This document shows, piece after piece, positions 36,174 through 43,978 of a stretch of DNA of 64,000 bases. A program made the translations under genes and the position numbers. The stretch is from assembly GCF_001422735.1 (NCBI RefSeq), contig NZ_LMLZ01000001.1, positions 493,233-557,232 on the forward strand, in the 5' to 3' direction. Each line of letters begins with the position of its first letter. The stretch's first letter is position 1. Below the pieces are notes generated by a model. The model saw nothing but the letters and a program-made list of their open reading frames with translations, was not told the DNA's origin and searched no databases. This stretch comes from Acidovorax sp. Leaf78. GTDB lineage: Bacteria; Pseudomonadota; Gammaproteobacteria; Burkholderiales; Burkholderiaceae_C.

Positions 36174-37103
36174 TCAAGGCCTGCCTGGCCTGGGCAGCAC
36201 CCAGCGTTCTCCGTCGGCGTCAGGCGGCGTGTCCACCCGCACAGGCAGGAAGCTGGGCAGCAGGGTCAGCAAAGCATCGGCATTGGCCGTGCGGTACACG
36301 CCGGAAACCTCCAGCTGCGCCAGCGAAGCATCTCCCAGCCGCACCGGGCGGCCGCTGTAGCGGGCGATCTCGGCCAGCACCTCGGGCAGGGGCGTGTGGT
36401 CAAACACCAGGTGCCCATGCCGCCACGCGGTGGCGTCCGTGGCGTTGACCGGCGCTGTGCTGCCCAGTGTGCCTGCCTGCACGTGGATTTGATCATTGGC
36501 TTGGAGCGTGGCATCCGCATGGTTGCCAGCCACAGCCACGCGCCCGCGCAGCACCGTGACCATGACGTCGTCGCCGCGCCGGCGCACGTCAAACGCCGTG
36601 CCCAGCACACGCACCTGGGTGCTGCCCGCATCCACCAAAAAAGGACGCCACCGCGAGGCCTGCACATCAAACAGCGCCCGACCCTCTTGCAGGACCAACC
36701 GGCGTGAGCGCAGGTGGCGCGACACCGTCAGCCGTGTGGAGGTGTCCAGCTCGACCACGCTGCCATCGGCCAGTTCCACAGAGGCGCGCCGGTCGGGCCC
36801 GGTGGCGATGTGCTCGGTGCGCCAGGCCGGGTCTTGCCACGCCAGCAGCGCGGCCGCGGCCGCCGGCAGCGCGACTGCCAGCAGGCGCGCAGGACGCCGC
36901 CGCTGGCCAGCAGTGGCGCCGTCGCGCGTGGCGTGGGGCAGTGGGGACAGCGCCTGCGGAGGCAGCGGAAAGCGCTCCTGCAACGCGGCGCGGTGCCGGG
37001 CCAGCGCTGCGTCAGCATCCGGCGATGCCGCCTCTGATGGGGCCGAGGAGGGTGCGGTGGGGCCTGTGGGCGCGATGGGCTGGCTCCTGCGGTGTGCGGT
37101 CAT
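36174..37103 (-). CDS. FecR-family transmembrane sensor (anti-sigma regulator)
   Basis: A 309-residue inner-membrane regulator. The cytoplasmic N-terminal portion (about 1-70) includes the sigma-binding region, although a Pro/Ala-rich stretch precedes it. One TM segment lies at about residues 74-90 (RLLAVALPAAAAALLAW). The periplasmic FecR domain shows ASVELADGSVVELDTSTRLTV and the repeat strand RLVLQEGRALFDVQ, and the C-terminal STN-like region (VFDHTPLPEVLAEIARYSGRPVRL) binds the receptor's signalling domain. The ATG at 37103 overlaps the sigma-factor stop by four bases (ATGA). Together with the sigma gene and TonB receptor this forms a cell-surface signalling system. Confidence 0.93.
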   Translation of the reverse strand: MTAHRRSQPIAPTGPTAPSSAPSEAASPDADAALARHRAALQERFPLPPQALSPLPHATRDGATAGQRRRPARLLAVALPAAAAALLAWQDPAWRTEHIATGPDRRASVELADGSVVELDTSTRLTVSRHLRSRRLVLQEGRALFDVQASRWRPFLVDAGSTQVRVLGTAFDVRRRGDDVMVTVLRGRVAVAGNHADATLQANDQIHVQAGTLGSTAPVNATDATAWRHGHLVFDHTPLPEVLAEIARYSGRPVRLGDASLAQLEVSGVYRTANADALLTLLPSFLPVRVDTPPDADGERWVLPRPGRP

Positions 37104-37690
37104 GGACGGGCCTCGCGCACTGCATTGGCACCGCAGGTGGCGATGCTGGCCGCCGGCGAACAGCTGCGTGCCAGCCGGGCCCGGGCCAGGTGGGTCCGGC
37201 AGGCCGCCATGCCTGCATGCAGGTGCTTTTCCACAGCCTTGCGAGAGATGCCCAGGCGCAGGGCGACTTCGGCGTGCGGCATCTCGTGGATCTTGTGCAT
37301 CACGAATACCGTCTGGCAGCGCGGGGGCAGAGCCGCAATGGCGTCTTCCAGCCACCGCAGTTCGCGCTCGGCGTCCAGCTGCCGGCCCACATCGGGTGTG
37401 TCACACGCGTGGTCCGGCACATCGCCGGTGCTGTCGATGCGCGCGCGGTACGCGTCTTCGGCCCTGCACCGGTCCACCGCCATGTCGTGCGAGATGCGCC
37501 TCAGCAGTGCCAGCGGTACGCGCACCGGGCTGGTCGGTGGCTTTTCGAGGATGTGCACGCACACGTCGTGCACCACCTCGCGCGCAAAGCCTGCATCACC
37601 AAAGCGCCGCCGGACATGGGCGATCAACTCGTCGTAGTGGTGCGCCAGGGCACCCAGCAGGGTCAGGGGCGGCTCGCGCAGCACGGGCAA
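37100..37690 (-). CDS. FecI-type ECF sigma factor
   Basis: A 196-residue sigma factor of the iron-starvation FecI group. Region 2 is at the N-terminus (LTLLGALAHHYDELIAHVRRRFGDAGFAREVVHDVCVHIL) and region 4 at the C-terminus (LEDAIAALPPRCQTVFVMHKI, then AEVALRLGISRKAVEKHL). It should direct RNA polymerase to the receptor gene when FecR signals. No ATG fits. Either TTG at 37690 or GTG at 37684 must be used, and an in-frame stop lies about 30 bases upstream, so it cannot be longer. A near-consensus Fur box with an embedded TATAAT lies 30-50 bases upstream. Confidence 0.88.
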   Translation of the reverse strand: MPVLREPPLTLLGALAHHYDELIAHVRRRFGDAGFAREVVHDVCVHILEKPPTSPVRVPLALLRRISHDMAVDRCRAEDAYRARIDSTGDVPDHACDTPDVGRQLDAERELRWLEDAIAALPPRCQTVFVMHKIHEMPHAEVALRLGISRKAVEKHLHAGMAACRTHLARARLARSCSPAASIATCGANAVREARP

Positions 37691-37716
37691 GGCAGTCGGA
37701 GTGGTGAGTGATGCGA

Positions 37717-37740
37717 ATTATACGAATGAGAATTGTTATC
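37717..37740 (-). promoter_or_regulatory. Fur box overlapping the -10 region of the FecI-type sigma gene
   Basis: On the minus strand 37740-37722 reads GATAACAATTCTCATTCGT, close to the Fur consensus GATAATGATAATCATTATC. A perfect TATAAT -10 hexamer immediately follows at 37722-37717. Iron-loaded Fur bound here would block the promoter, so the sigma-FecR-receptor set should be on only when iron is short. A -35 hexamer is not obvious. Confidence 0.72.
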
Positions 37741-37793
37741 TTTTGATGCGCGGCGTTTGTCTGGTCACTCGCAGCCTGCAGTCGCGACGGCTC

Positions 37794-38537
37794 CTACAAC
37801 CCCTTTTGCAACCCCGCAATCTCCCGCTGCAGCGTCTGCACCACCATCCCCTCCCGCGGCTGCATCCGCGCCGTCATCGCACTCACGCTGATCGCACCGA
37901 TCACGACACCGCCACGGTCGTGGATCGGCACCCCAATGCTCGTCACGCCCGCCACCGCATAGTTGGTGATGCTGGCGTAACCCTGCGCGCGCGCGGTCTG
38001 AATCAGCCCTAGCAGGGTCTCCCGCGTCAAGCCGCCGTAGGCATGCAGGTGCGGCTCGATGCGGTCCAGCACGTCCGGCAGCTCGTCCGGCGGCATGAAG
38101 CTCAGCAGCGCCAGCCCGCCGCCGCCGATGCCCAGCGGGCGGCGCTTGCCCACTTCCACGGTGAGCACCTGGATCGGAAAGCTGCCCGACTGCCGGTCCA
38201 GGCAGAACGAATCGGCCCCGCTGCGCACCACCAGAAAGGCCGTGTCTCCCGTCTCGGCGCTGATGCGCGCGAGGTACGGCGCGCACTGGTCGCGCAGGTG
38301 GAAGTGGGTGGAGGCGACCAGCCCCAGCTCATACGCGAAGTGGCCCAGGCGGTAGCGGCGCTGGGCGTCCTGCATCACCAGGCCGCCTTCGACCAGTTGC
38401 TTGAGCAGGCGGTGCACGGTGGGTTGCGCCAGGCCGCTGGCGGCCACCAGCGCGGACAGGCGCGCGCCGGACTTGTGTTCGGCAGAAATCAGGCGCAGCA
38501 GCTCGATGGCGCGGTCCAGGCTTTGTACGGTGGTCAT
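37794..38537 (-). CDS. IclR-family transcriptional regulator
   Basis: A 247-residue regulator. A winged helix-turn-helix sits at residues 1-70 (LDRAIELLRLISAEH, LSALVAASGLAQPTVHRLLKQL) and the IclR effector-binding domain fills the rest (LGHFAYELGLVAS, GDTAFLVVRSGADSFCLDR, GVTSIGVPIHDRGGVVIGAISVSA). It is divergent from the CoA-ligase operon and is its likely regulator; the effector is probably the substrate or a CoA intermediate. The ATG at 38537 begins just before the HTH, and the longer frame would extend across the operator region. Two similar inverted repeats lie in the intergenic region. Confidence 0.92.
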   Translation of the reverse strand: MTTVQSLDRAIELLRLISAEHKSGARLSALVAASGLAQPTVHRLLKQLVEGGLVMQDAQRRYRLGHFAYELGLVASTHFHLRDQCAPYLARISAETGDTAFLVVRSGADSFCLDRQSGSFPIQVLTVEVGKRRPLGIGGGGLALLSFMPPDELPDVLDRIEPHLHAYGGLTRETLLGLIQTARAQGYASITNYAVAGVTSIGVPIHDRGGVVIGAISVSAMTARMQPREGMVVQTLQREIAGLQKGL

Positions 38538-38560
38538 GGCAGCATCAAATTCACGGTTAA

Positions 38561-38573
38561 TCCGTATGGCGGA
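38561..38573. promoter_or_regulatory. Putative IclR operator 1
   Basis: TCCG-TATGG-CGGA, an inverted repeat 24 bases upstream of the IclR start. The same half-sites and the same TAT centre recur at 38659-38671, which suggests a pair of sites for the divergent regulator. Confidence 0.5.
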
Positions 38574-38658
38574 CTTTAAGCCTTTGCTTGCAACGCATTG
38601 GTTGCAATAATTTGCATTGATTTTGCTACCGATTGTGCTGGTGGCAAGCATAAAAAAG

Positions 38659-38671
38659 TCCGTATCCCGGA
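38659..38671. promoter_or_regulatory. Putative IclR operator 2
   Basis: TCCG-TATCC-CGGA, matching operator 1 in half-sites, spacing and the first centre bases. It ends nine bases before the CoA-ligase ATG, so bound protein would cover the start of that gene. The two sites are 98 bases apart start to start. Confidence 0.5.
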
Positions 38672-38679
38672 ATATCTGC

Positions 38680-40242
38680 ATGTACCCCATCGACTTCTTT
38701 CACCGGGCCGCCCGGATGTATCCCCAGCGCACGGCGCTGATCGGCGGCGGCCAGGCCCTGACTTACACCGAGCTGGCGGCACGTGTGAACGCGGCAGCCT
38801 GCACGCTGCAGCAGTTGGATGCAACGCCCGGCTCGCGCGTTGGCATCTGCGCCGGCAATACGGTGGAGCACATCGTCGCGCTGCTGGCCGTGCTGGCGGC
38901 GGGCAAGGTGTGGGTGCCCCTCAACTGGCGCAACCCGGCGGCAGAGCTCAACCGCATCATTGCCTTTACCGACCCAAGCATCGTGCTGGCAGAACCCACC
39001 CATCTGGGCTCGCTGGACCTGGCGGGCGTGAAGGCCGTGCTGGCGTTGGGTCAAGGCAGCGAAAGCGGCGAAATTGGCGAGTGCGGCGACATCTATTCGA
39101 CCCTGGACGTGGCCGCTGCCGCGCACACCGGTCAGCAGCCCCGGCCCCATGGCCGCTCGCGCGACGAGGCGCAGGCCATCAAGTTCACCGGAGGCTCCAC
39201 GGGCGTGCCGAAGGGCGTGATGCAGCCCTACCGCGCGTGGGTGACCACGCTGGTCAACCAGATCCACGCGTTTGGCTTCGATGCGGACGACCGCTACCTC
39301 ATCTCGGCGCCAGTCACGCACGGCACCTCTACCTACCTGCTGCCCATCCTTGCGCAGGGTGGCTGCCATGTGCTGCCGGGCAGCAACAAGCCGGCCGAGT
39401 TGCTGCGCAGCTTTCGTGAAGACGGCATCACCACCACCTTCATGCCGCCCACGCTGCTGTACATGCTGGTGGCCGAGGCGCATGGCGAGCGCCTTCAGCT
39501 GCCGCGCCTCAAGCACCTGATCTACGGCGGCGCGCCCATGCCGCCTGAAAAGATCCGTGTGGTGCGCGAGTGCTTCGGCCCCGTGCTGGAGACCACCTAC
39601 GGCCAGACCGAGGCGCCGCAGGTGGTCAGCGTGATGCGGGCTGAAGACTTTGCGGACGAGGCCAACTGGCGCTCCGTGGGCCGTCAGGGCCTGCTGACCG
39701 ACATGGCCATCATGAGCCCCGAGGGAGCGTTGCTGCCCACGGGCGAGGCGGGCGAGATCGTGGTGCGCGGCGACCTCATCATGAACGGCTACTGGAAGGC
39801 ACCCGACAAGACGGCCGAGACCATCATCGACGGCTGGCTGCACACCGGCGACCGGGGCTATGTGGACGAGCGCGGCTACCTGTTCCTCAAGGACCGGCTG
39901 CGCGAGGTGGTCATCACCGGCGGCTTCAACGTCTACCCCATCGATGTGGAGAGCGTGCTCGACCAGCACCCGGCGGTGCACGAGTCCGCCGTGTTCGGCA
40001 TCGAGGACGACAAGTGGGGCGAGGCCGTGCACGCGGCGGTGCAGCTCAAGCCCGGCGCGCAGGTCAGCGCGCAGGAGATCATCGCGTTTGCCAAGGAGCA
40101 CCTGGGGTCCGTCAAGACGCCCAAGGCTGTGCACTTCTACGCCGACCTGCCGCGCAGCGTGGCGGGCAAGGTGCACAAGGTGACGCTCAAGGCCGACATC
40201 ACGCGCCTGCTGCGCCAGGCCAGCCAGGAGAGGGTCGCATGA
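38680..40242 (+). CDS. Acyl-CoA synthetase (ANL superfamily, AMP-forming)
   Basis: A 520-residue adenylate-forming ligase that activates a carboxylic acid to its CoA thioester. The AMP-binding P-loop is FTGGSTGVPKGVM; other motifs are TTYGQTEAPQ, the hinge-region GWLHTGDRGY...LKDRLREVVITGGFNVYP, and the catalytic C-terminal Lys in RSVAGKVHK. The ATG at 38680 directly precedes the conserved N-terminus (PIDFFHRAARMYPQRTALI). It is the first gene of a five-gene operon and overlaps the next by four bases. The neighbouring citrate-synthase-fold lyase and tricarboxylate receptor suggest a di- or tricarboxylic acid rather than a fatty acid, but the substrate is not proven. Confidence 0.92.
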   Translation: MYPIDFFHRAARMYPQRTALIGGGQALTYTELAARVNAAACTLQQLDATPGSRVGICAGNTVEHIVALLAVLAAGKVWVPLNWRNPAAELNRIIAFTDPSIVLAEPTHLGSLDLAGVKAVLALGQGSESGEIGECGDIYSTLDVAAAAHTGQQPRPHGRSRDEAQAIKFTGGSTGVPKGVMQPYRAWVTTLVNQIHAFGFDADDRYLISAPVTHGTSTYLLPILAQGGCHVLPGSNKPAELLRSFREDGITTTFMPPTLLYMLVAEAHGERLQLPRLKHLIYGGAPMPPEKIRVVRECFGPVLETTYGQTEAPQVVSVMRAEDFADEANWRSVGRQGLLTDMAIMSPEGALLPTGEAGEIVVRGDLIMNGYWKAPDKTAETIIDGWLHTGDRGYVDERGYLFLKDRLREVVITGGFNVYPIDVESVLDQHPAVHESAVFGIEDDKWGEAVHAAVQLKPGAQVSAQEIIAFAKEHLGSVKTPKAVHFYADLPRSVAGKVHKVTLKADITRLLRQASQERVA

Positions 40243-41054
40243 GCCAAAGCAGCAACAAACCCACCGACCGCCCGTACACCGAGCTGTGCACGCATTCGCA
40301 GACGTCGATCCACTACCGGGGCGACAACCTGGCCGACGATGTGCTGGGGCAGCGCGGCTTCACCGATGTGCTGTTCTCGCAGATCTTGAACCGGCGGGCT
40401 GATGCCGACGACCTGCGCGTGCTGGACGCAGCGCTCATCGCCATCATGGAGCACGGCCTCACGCCCAGCGCCATCGCCACCCGCATGGTCTACATGAGCT
40501 CGCCCGAGAACATCCAGAGCGGCGTGGCCGCAGGCCTCCTGGCCGTGGGCAGCCAGTTCGTGGGCACGGTGGAAAATTCGGCCATCCTGCTGCGCCAGCT
40601 CATCGATGCGCCCGAAGGCGTGGAGGCCGCCGCACGCGCCGCGGTGCAGCGCTACCGCACCGAGCGCAAGCCCATCCCCGGCTTCGGCCAGCACATGCAC
40701 AAGCCCGACGACCCGCGCGCCGCCAGGCTGCTGGCCATCGGCCGCGAGCACCCGCGCTTCGAGGGGCGCTACCTGCACGCCATCGAGGTGCTCTCGCGCG
40801 AGGTGGATGCTGCCTTCGGCAAGCACATCACCATCAACGCCACGGGCGCGGTGGGCACGCTGCTGGGCGAGTTGGGCGTGCCCCCGGCGTTGATGCGCGG
40901 CTTTGCCGTCATCTCGCGTGCGGCGGGGCTGGTGGCGCACATCGCTGAAGAGCAGCGCGTGCCGTCCGCCCGCTTCGTGTGGGACCTGGTGGACCAGGAG
41001 GTGCCGTACCGCGGCACGGGCGAAGGCCACAACAAGGACCGGAGCGGCGAATGA
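40239..41054 (+). CDS. Citrate-synthase-fold CoA lyase (citryl-CoA lyase family)
   Basis: A 271-residue protein matching the C-terminal catalytic part of citrate synthase, much shorter than the usual 430-residue enzyme. The active-site loop is GFGQHMHKPDDPRAARLL; citrate synthases have GFGH(xx)H in this place. The helices around RFEGRYLHAIEVLSREVDAAFGK and the end segment VISRAAGLVAHIAEE are family features. Such short members cleave citryl-CoA or similar hydroxy-acyl-CoAs to acetyl-CoA plus an oxo acid. It starts at an ATGA overlap with the CoA ligase, whose product is its likely substrate, and ends in another ATGA overlap. Confidence 0.83.
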   Translation: MSQSSNKPTDRPYTELCTHSQTSIHYRGDNLADDVLGQRGFTDVLFSQILNRRADADDLRVLDAALIAIMEHGLTPSAIATRMVYMSSPENIQSGVAAGLLAVGSQFVGTVENSAILLRQLIDAPEGVEAAARAAVQRYRTERKPIPGFGQHMHKPDDPRAARLLAIGREHPRFEGRYLHAIEVLSREVDAAFGKHITINATGAVGTLLGELGVPPALMRGFAVISRAAGLVAHIAEEQRVPSARFVWDLVDQEVPYRGTGEGHNKDRSGE

Positions 41055-41875
41055 GCGGCGGCACCCTGGCCCACGACGTACTGGTCTGCGACTCGGTCAC
41101 CCGCATGGGGCCCGGCGTGCGCGGCCACGTGGCGGTGGCCGCATCGCACGGCGGCGTGTTTGCGGTGCACCTGGCCCTGACCGAGGGGGTGGCAGGCCTG
41201 GTGGTGTGCGACGCCGGCGTGGGCCTGGAGCGCGCAGGCATCGCGGGGCTGCACTACGCGGACAGCCTGGGCGTGCCCTGCGCGGCCATCCACCACCGGT
41301 CGGCCCGCATCGGCGACGGGGCCGACTGCGCGGCGCGCGGGTTGATCTCGTTCGCCAATACACGGGCGGTGGAGCTGGGCGTGCGCGTGGGCATGCCCGC
41401 CATGGAGGCCGCGCGTTGCATGGCGGCGGCACAGCTCGGCGCCGTCGACCCCGGTCCATCGCCCGGCGAGTCGCGCAAGGTGCTGCCGGGCACGCACGGG
41501 CACCGCGCCGTGGTGCTCATCGACTCGGCCTCGCTCGTGGACGAAGAAGACGCGGAGTCGGTGGTGATCACCGCATCGCACGGCGGACTGCTGGGCGGGC
41601 GGTTCGAGACCGCCATCAAGCTGCCGGTGTTCGCTGCGCTCTACAACGACGCGGGCATCGGCTGCGATGGGGCCGGCGTCTCGCGCCTGCCGGCGCTCGA
41701 TGCTCGGTCCATACCCGCTGCCACGGTGGCTGCCAGCAGTGCCCGCATTGGCGACGCGCGGTCCGCATGGGAGACGGGGGTGATCAGCCGCGTGAACCAG
41801 GCGGCCTACGCCCTGGGGGCGCGCGAAGGGCAAGGCGCACGCGACTGGGCCGAACTCATGGCGGCCGTGCACTGA
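41051..41875 (+). CDS. Protein of unknown function made of two homologous halves
   Basis: A 274-residue protein I do not recognise. It contains a clear internal duplication. ASHGG occurs at 31-35 and 175-179, DAGVGLERAGI at 54-64 and DAGIGCDGAGV at 200-210, SARIGD at 84-89 and 230-235, and GLISFAN at 97-103 and GVISRVN at 243-249, with nearly equal spacings. There is no signal peptide or membrane segment, so it is cytoplasmic. It overlaps the lyase gene by four bases and must be made with the ligase and lyase; it is probably an enzyme or subunit acting on the same CoA pathway. The repeated His, Asp and Ser-Ala-Arg motifs could line a two-fold active site. Confidence 0.8.
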   Translation: MSGGTLAHDVLVCDSVTRMGPGVRGHVAVAASHGGVFAVHLALTEGVAGLVVCDAGVGLERAGIAGLHYADSLGVPCAAIHHRSARIGDGADCAARGLISFANTRAVELGVRVGMPAMEAARCMAAAQLGAVDPGPSPGESRKVLPGTHGHRAVVLIDSASLVDEEDAESVVITASHGGLLGGRFETAIKLPVFAALYNDAGIGCDGAGVSRLPALDARSIPAATVAASSARIGDARSAWETGVISRVNQAAYALGAREGQGARDWAELMAAVH

Positions 41876-41920
41876 GCCTGAAGACCCGGCACCCACCCAC
41901 AAAGAAAGAGACATTCATCC

Positions 41921-42787
41921 ATGGCGACCACAGCACATGCAAGCAGCCCGGCAGCGTCGGCCGCGTACTTTCCGCCGCTCGATGCGCTGCCGGGCCGGGG
42001 CCGTGTGGCCGGCAAAGTCGCGCTGGTGTTCGGTGGCGGTTCGTCCGGCCCCGGCTGGGGCAACGGCAAGGCCGCAGCCATGGTGTATGCCCGTGAAGGG
42101 GCGCGCGTGGCGGTGGTGGACATCCGCCGCGAGGCGGCCGAGGAAACCCGTGCCCAGCTGTACGCCGAAGGCTTCGACACCGAGGCCTATGCGGCCGATG
42201 TGACCGACTCCGCCGCCGTGGCCGACGTGGTGCGGCGCGTGCATGCGCGCTATGGCGCCATCGACATCCTGCACAACAACGTGGGCATCACACGCATGGG
42301 CAGTGTGGTCGACATGGACGAGGCCACCTGGCAGCAGGTGATCGACACCAACCTCACGGGCGTGTTCCTCACCTGCAAGCACGTGGTGCCGGTGATGCTG
42401 GCGCGGGGGCGTGGCGCCATCGTCAACATATCGTCGCTGGCCTCACAGCAGATCAACAGCTACCCGTACACACCTTACTACGCGGCCAAAGCGGGGCTCA
42501 ACCACCTGACGCGTGCGCTGGCCGTGCAGTACGCGGCGCAGGGCATCCGCGCCAATGCGGTGCTGCCGGGCGTGATCGACACGCCGCTCATCCACCAGCA
42601 GATCGCCGGGCAGTTCGCCAGCACCGAAGACATGCTGCGCACCCGCAACGCCGCCAGCCCGATGGGCCGCATGGGCCAGGCCTGGGACGTGGCCTACACG
42701 GCGCTGTTTCTGGCGAGCGACGAGGCACGCTACGTGACGGGCGTGTGCATTCCGGTGGATGGTGGCAAGGCCTGCACGGGCAAGTAG
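41921..42787 (+). CDS. Short-chain dehydrogenase/reductase
   Basis: A 288-residue NAD(P)-dependent SDR. After an unusual N-terminal extension of about 30 residues comes the cofactor motif VFGGGSSGPGWGNGKAAA, which has a longer loop than the classical TGxxxGIG. The middle has HNNVGI (usually NNAG), the Ser of VNISSLAS, and the YYAAKAG catalytic Tyr/Lys. The C-terminus is VTGVCIPVDGG. It oxidises or reduces an alcohol/ketone, presumably an intermediate of the ligase-lyase pathway. It lies 45 bases after the duplicated protein and 76 before the Bug receptor. An AAAGAAAGAG stretch is the likely ribosome site. Confidence 0.9.
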   Translation: MATTAHASSPAASAAYFPPLDALPGRGRVAGKVALVFGGGSSGPGWGNGKAAAMVYAREGARVAVVDIRREAAEETRAQLYAEGFDTEAYAADVTDSAAVADVVRRVHARYGAIDILHNNVGITRMGSVVDMDEATWQQVIDTNLTGVFLTCKHVVPVMLARGRGAIVNISSLASQQINSYPYTPYYAAKAGLNHLTRALAVQYAAQGIRANAVLPGVIDTPLIHQQIAGQFASTEDMLRTRNAASPMGRMGQAWDVAYTALFLASDEARYVTGVCIPVDGGKACTGK

Positions 42788-42863
42788 AGGCCGCCCAGGT
42801 TTCAGTTTCAGGTTCCAGGATTCATTGATCCTTTTATTCCAACAATCGCAGGAGACAACACCT

Positions 42864-43856
42864 ATGAACACGCAACGAATGAACCGCCGCACGGCCGCAG
42901 GCGTCGCACTGGCACTGCTAGGGGTCGCAGCCGTGCTGCCCGCCGCCGCGCAGGGCGCCTTCCCCGACAAGCCGATCAAGCTGGTGGTGCCCTTCCCACC
43001 GGGCGGCACGTCGGACATCAGCGGCCGGGTGCTGGCCGATGCGCTGTCCAAGGAGCTGGGCCAGCCGGTGATCGTGGAGAACAAGGCCGGTGCGGGCGGC
43101 TCGGTGGGTGCGCGCTTCGTGGCCGAGGCCAAGGCCGACGGGTACACGCTGCTGCTGGGCACCACCAGCACCAACGGCACGAATTCGGCGGTGTACAAGA
43201 ACCTGAGCTTCGATGCGCTCAAGAGCTTCACGCCCATTACGCGCATCCTGTCGGTGCCGGGGGTGCTGGCCATCAACAAGAGCTTTCCGGCCAAGAACTA
43301 TGCGGAGTTCGCCAAGCTGGTGGGGCAGTCGCCGGGCAAGTTTTCGTACGCATCGTCGGGCAATGGCGGCGCCACCCACATGGCCATGGAGTACTACAAG
43401 TCGCTCAGCGGCCTGCGCGTGGTGCATGTGCCATACCGCGGCACGGGCCCGGCGCTGAACGACGTGATCGGCGGCCAGGTCGAGATGATCTACGACACCC
43501 TGGCGTCCTCGATGCCGCACATCAAGTCGGGCAACCTGGTGCCCATGGCCCTGGCCACGCCCCAGCGCCTGAAGGAGCTGCCCGACGTGCCCACGTTTGC
43601 CGAGCTGGGCCTCAAGAGCGCCAACGAAGGCTTCTGGAACGGCGTGCTGGCCCCCGCCGGATTGCCGGCCGATGTGCTGGAGAAGCTGCATGGCGGCATC
43701 GTGCGTGCGCTGCGCACGCAGGCCGTCCAGGACAAGTTCGCCGCGGCCGGTGCGATCACGGTCGAGGACACGCCCGCAGCCTTCACCAAGATCATTGCCG
43801 ACGACATCGTGAAGTGGAAGAAGGTGGCCGAGACCAGCCACATCACGGCCGACTGA
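42864..43856 (+). CDS. Bug-family tripartite tricarboxylate transporter receptor
   Basis: A 330-residue secreted binding protein with signal peptide MNTQRMNRRTAAGVALALLG...AAAQG and Bug hallmarks: KPIKLVVPFPPGGTSDISGR, GQPVIVENKAGAGGSVGA, SYASSGNGGATHMAMEY and HVPYRGTGPALNDVIGGQ. AGGAGA lies seven bases before the ATG at 42864. As the last gene of the IclR-controlled operon it probably captures the acid that the CoA ligase activates. No TctAB membrane genes are nearby, so it must share a permease encoded elsewhere. It is a distant paralogue of the Bug protein at 11652-12644. Confidence 0.93.
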   Translation: MNTQRMNRRTAAGVALALLGVAAVLPAAAQGAFPDKPIKLVVPFPPGGTSDISGRVLADALSKELGQPVIVENKAGAGGSVGARFVAEAKADGYTLLLGTTSTNGTNSAVYKNLSFDALKSFTPITRILSVPGVLAINKSFPAKNYAEFAKLVGQSPGKFSYASSGNGGATHMAMEYYKSLSGLRVVHVPYRGTGPALNDVIGGQVEMIYDTLASSMPHIKSGNLVPMALATPQRLKELPDVPTFAELGLKSANEGFWNGVLAPAGLPADVLEKLHGGIVRALRTQAVQDKFAAAGAITVEDTPAAFTKIIADDIVKWKKVAETSHITAD

Positions 43857-43978
43857 ACTGCTCACGCTTTGACGGACCGGCTCGCTGGCGGTGTGGCGCG
43901 CCGAGCCCTCGCGCCCCTGCATGGCCGCACTGCCCATTGGCGTCGGGCGGCGCGCCAGGGGCCCGCTATAACCCTTGC

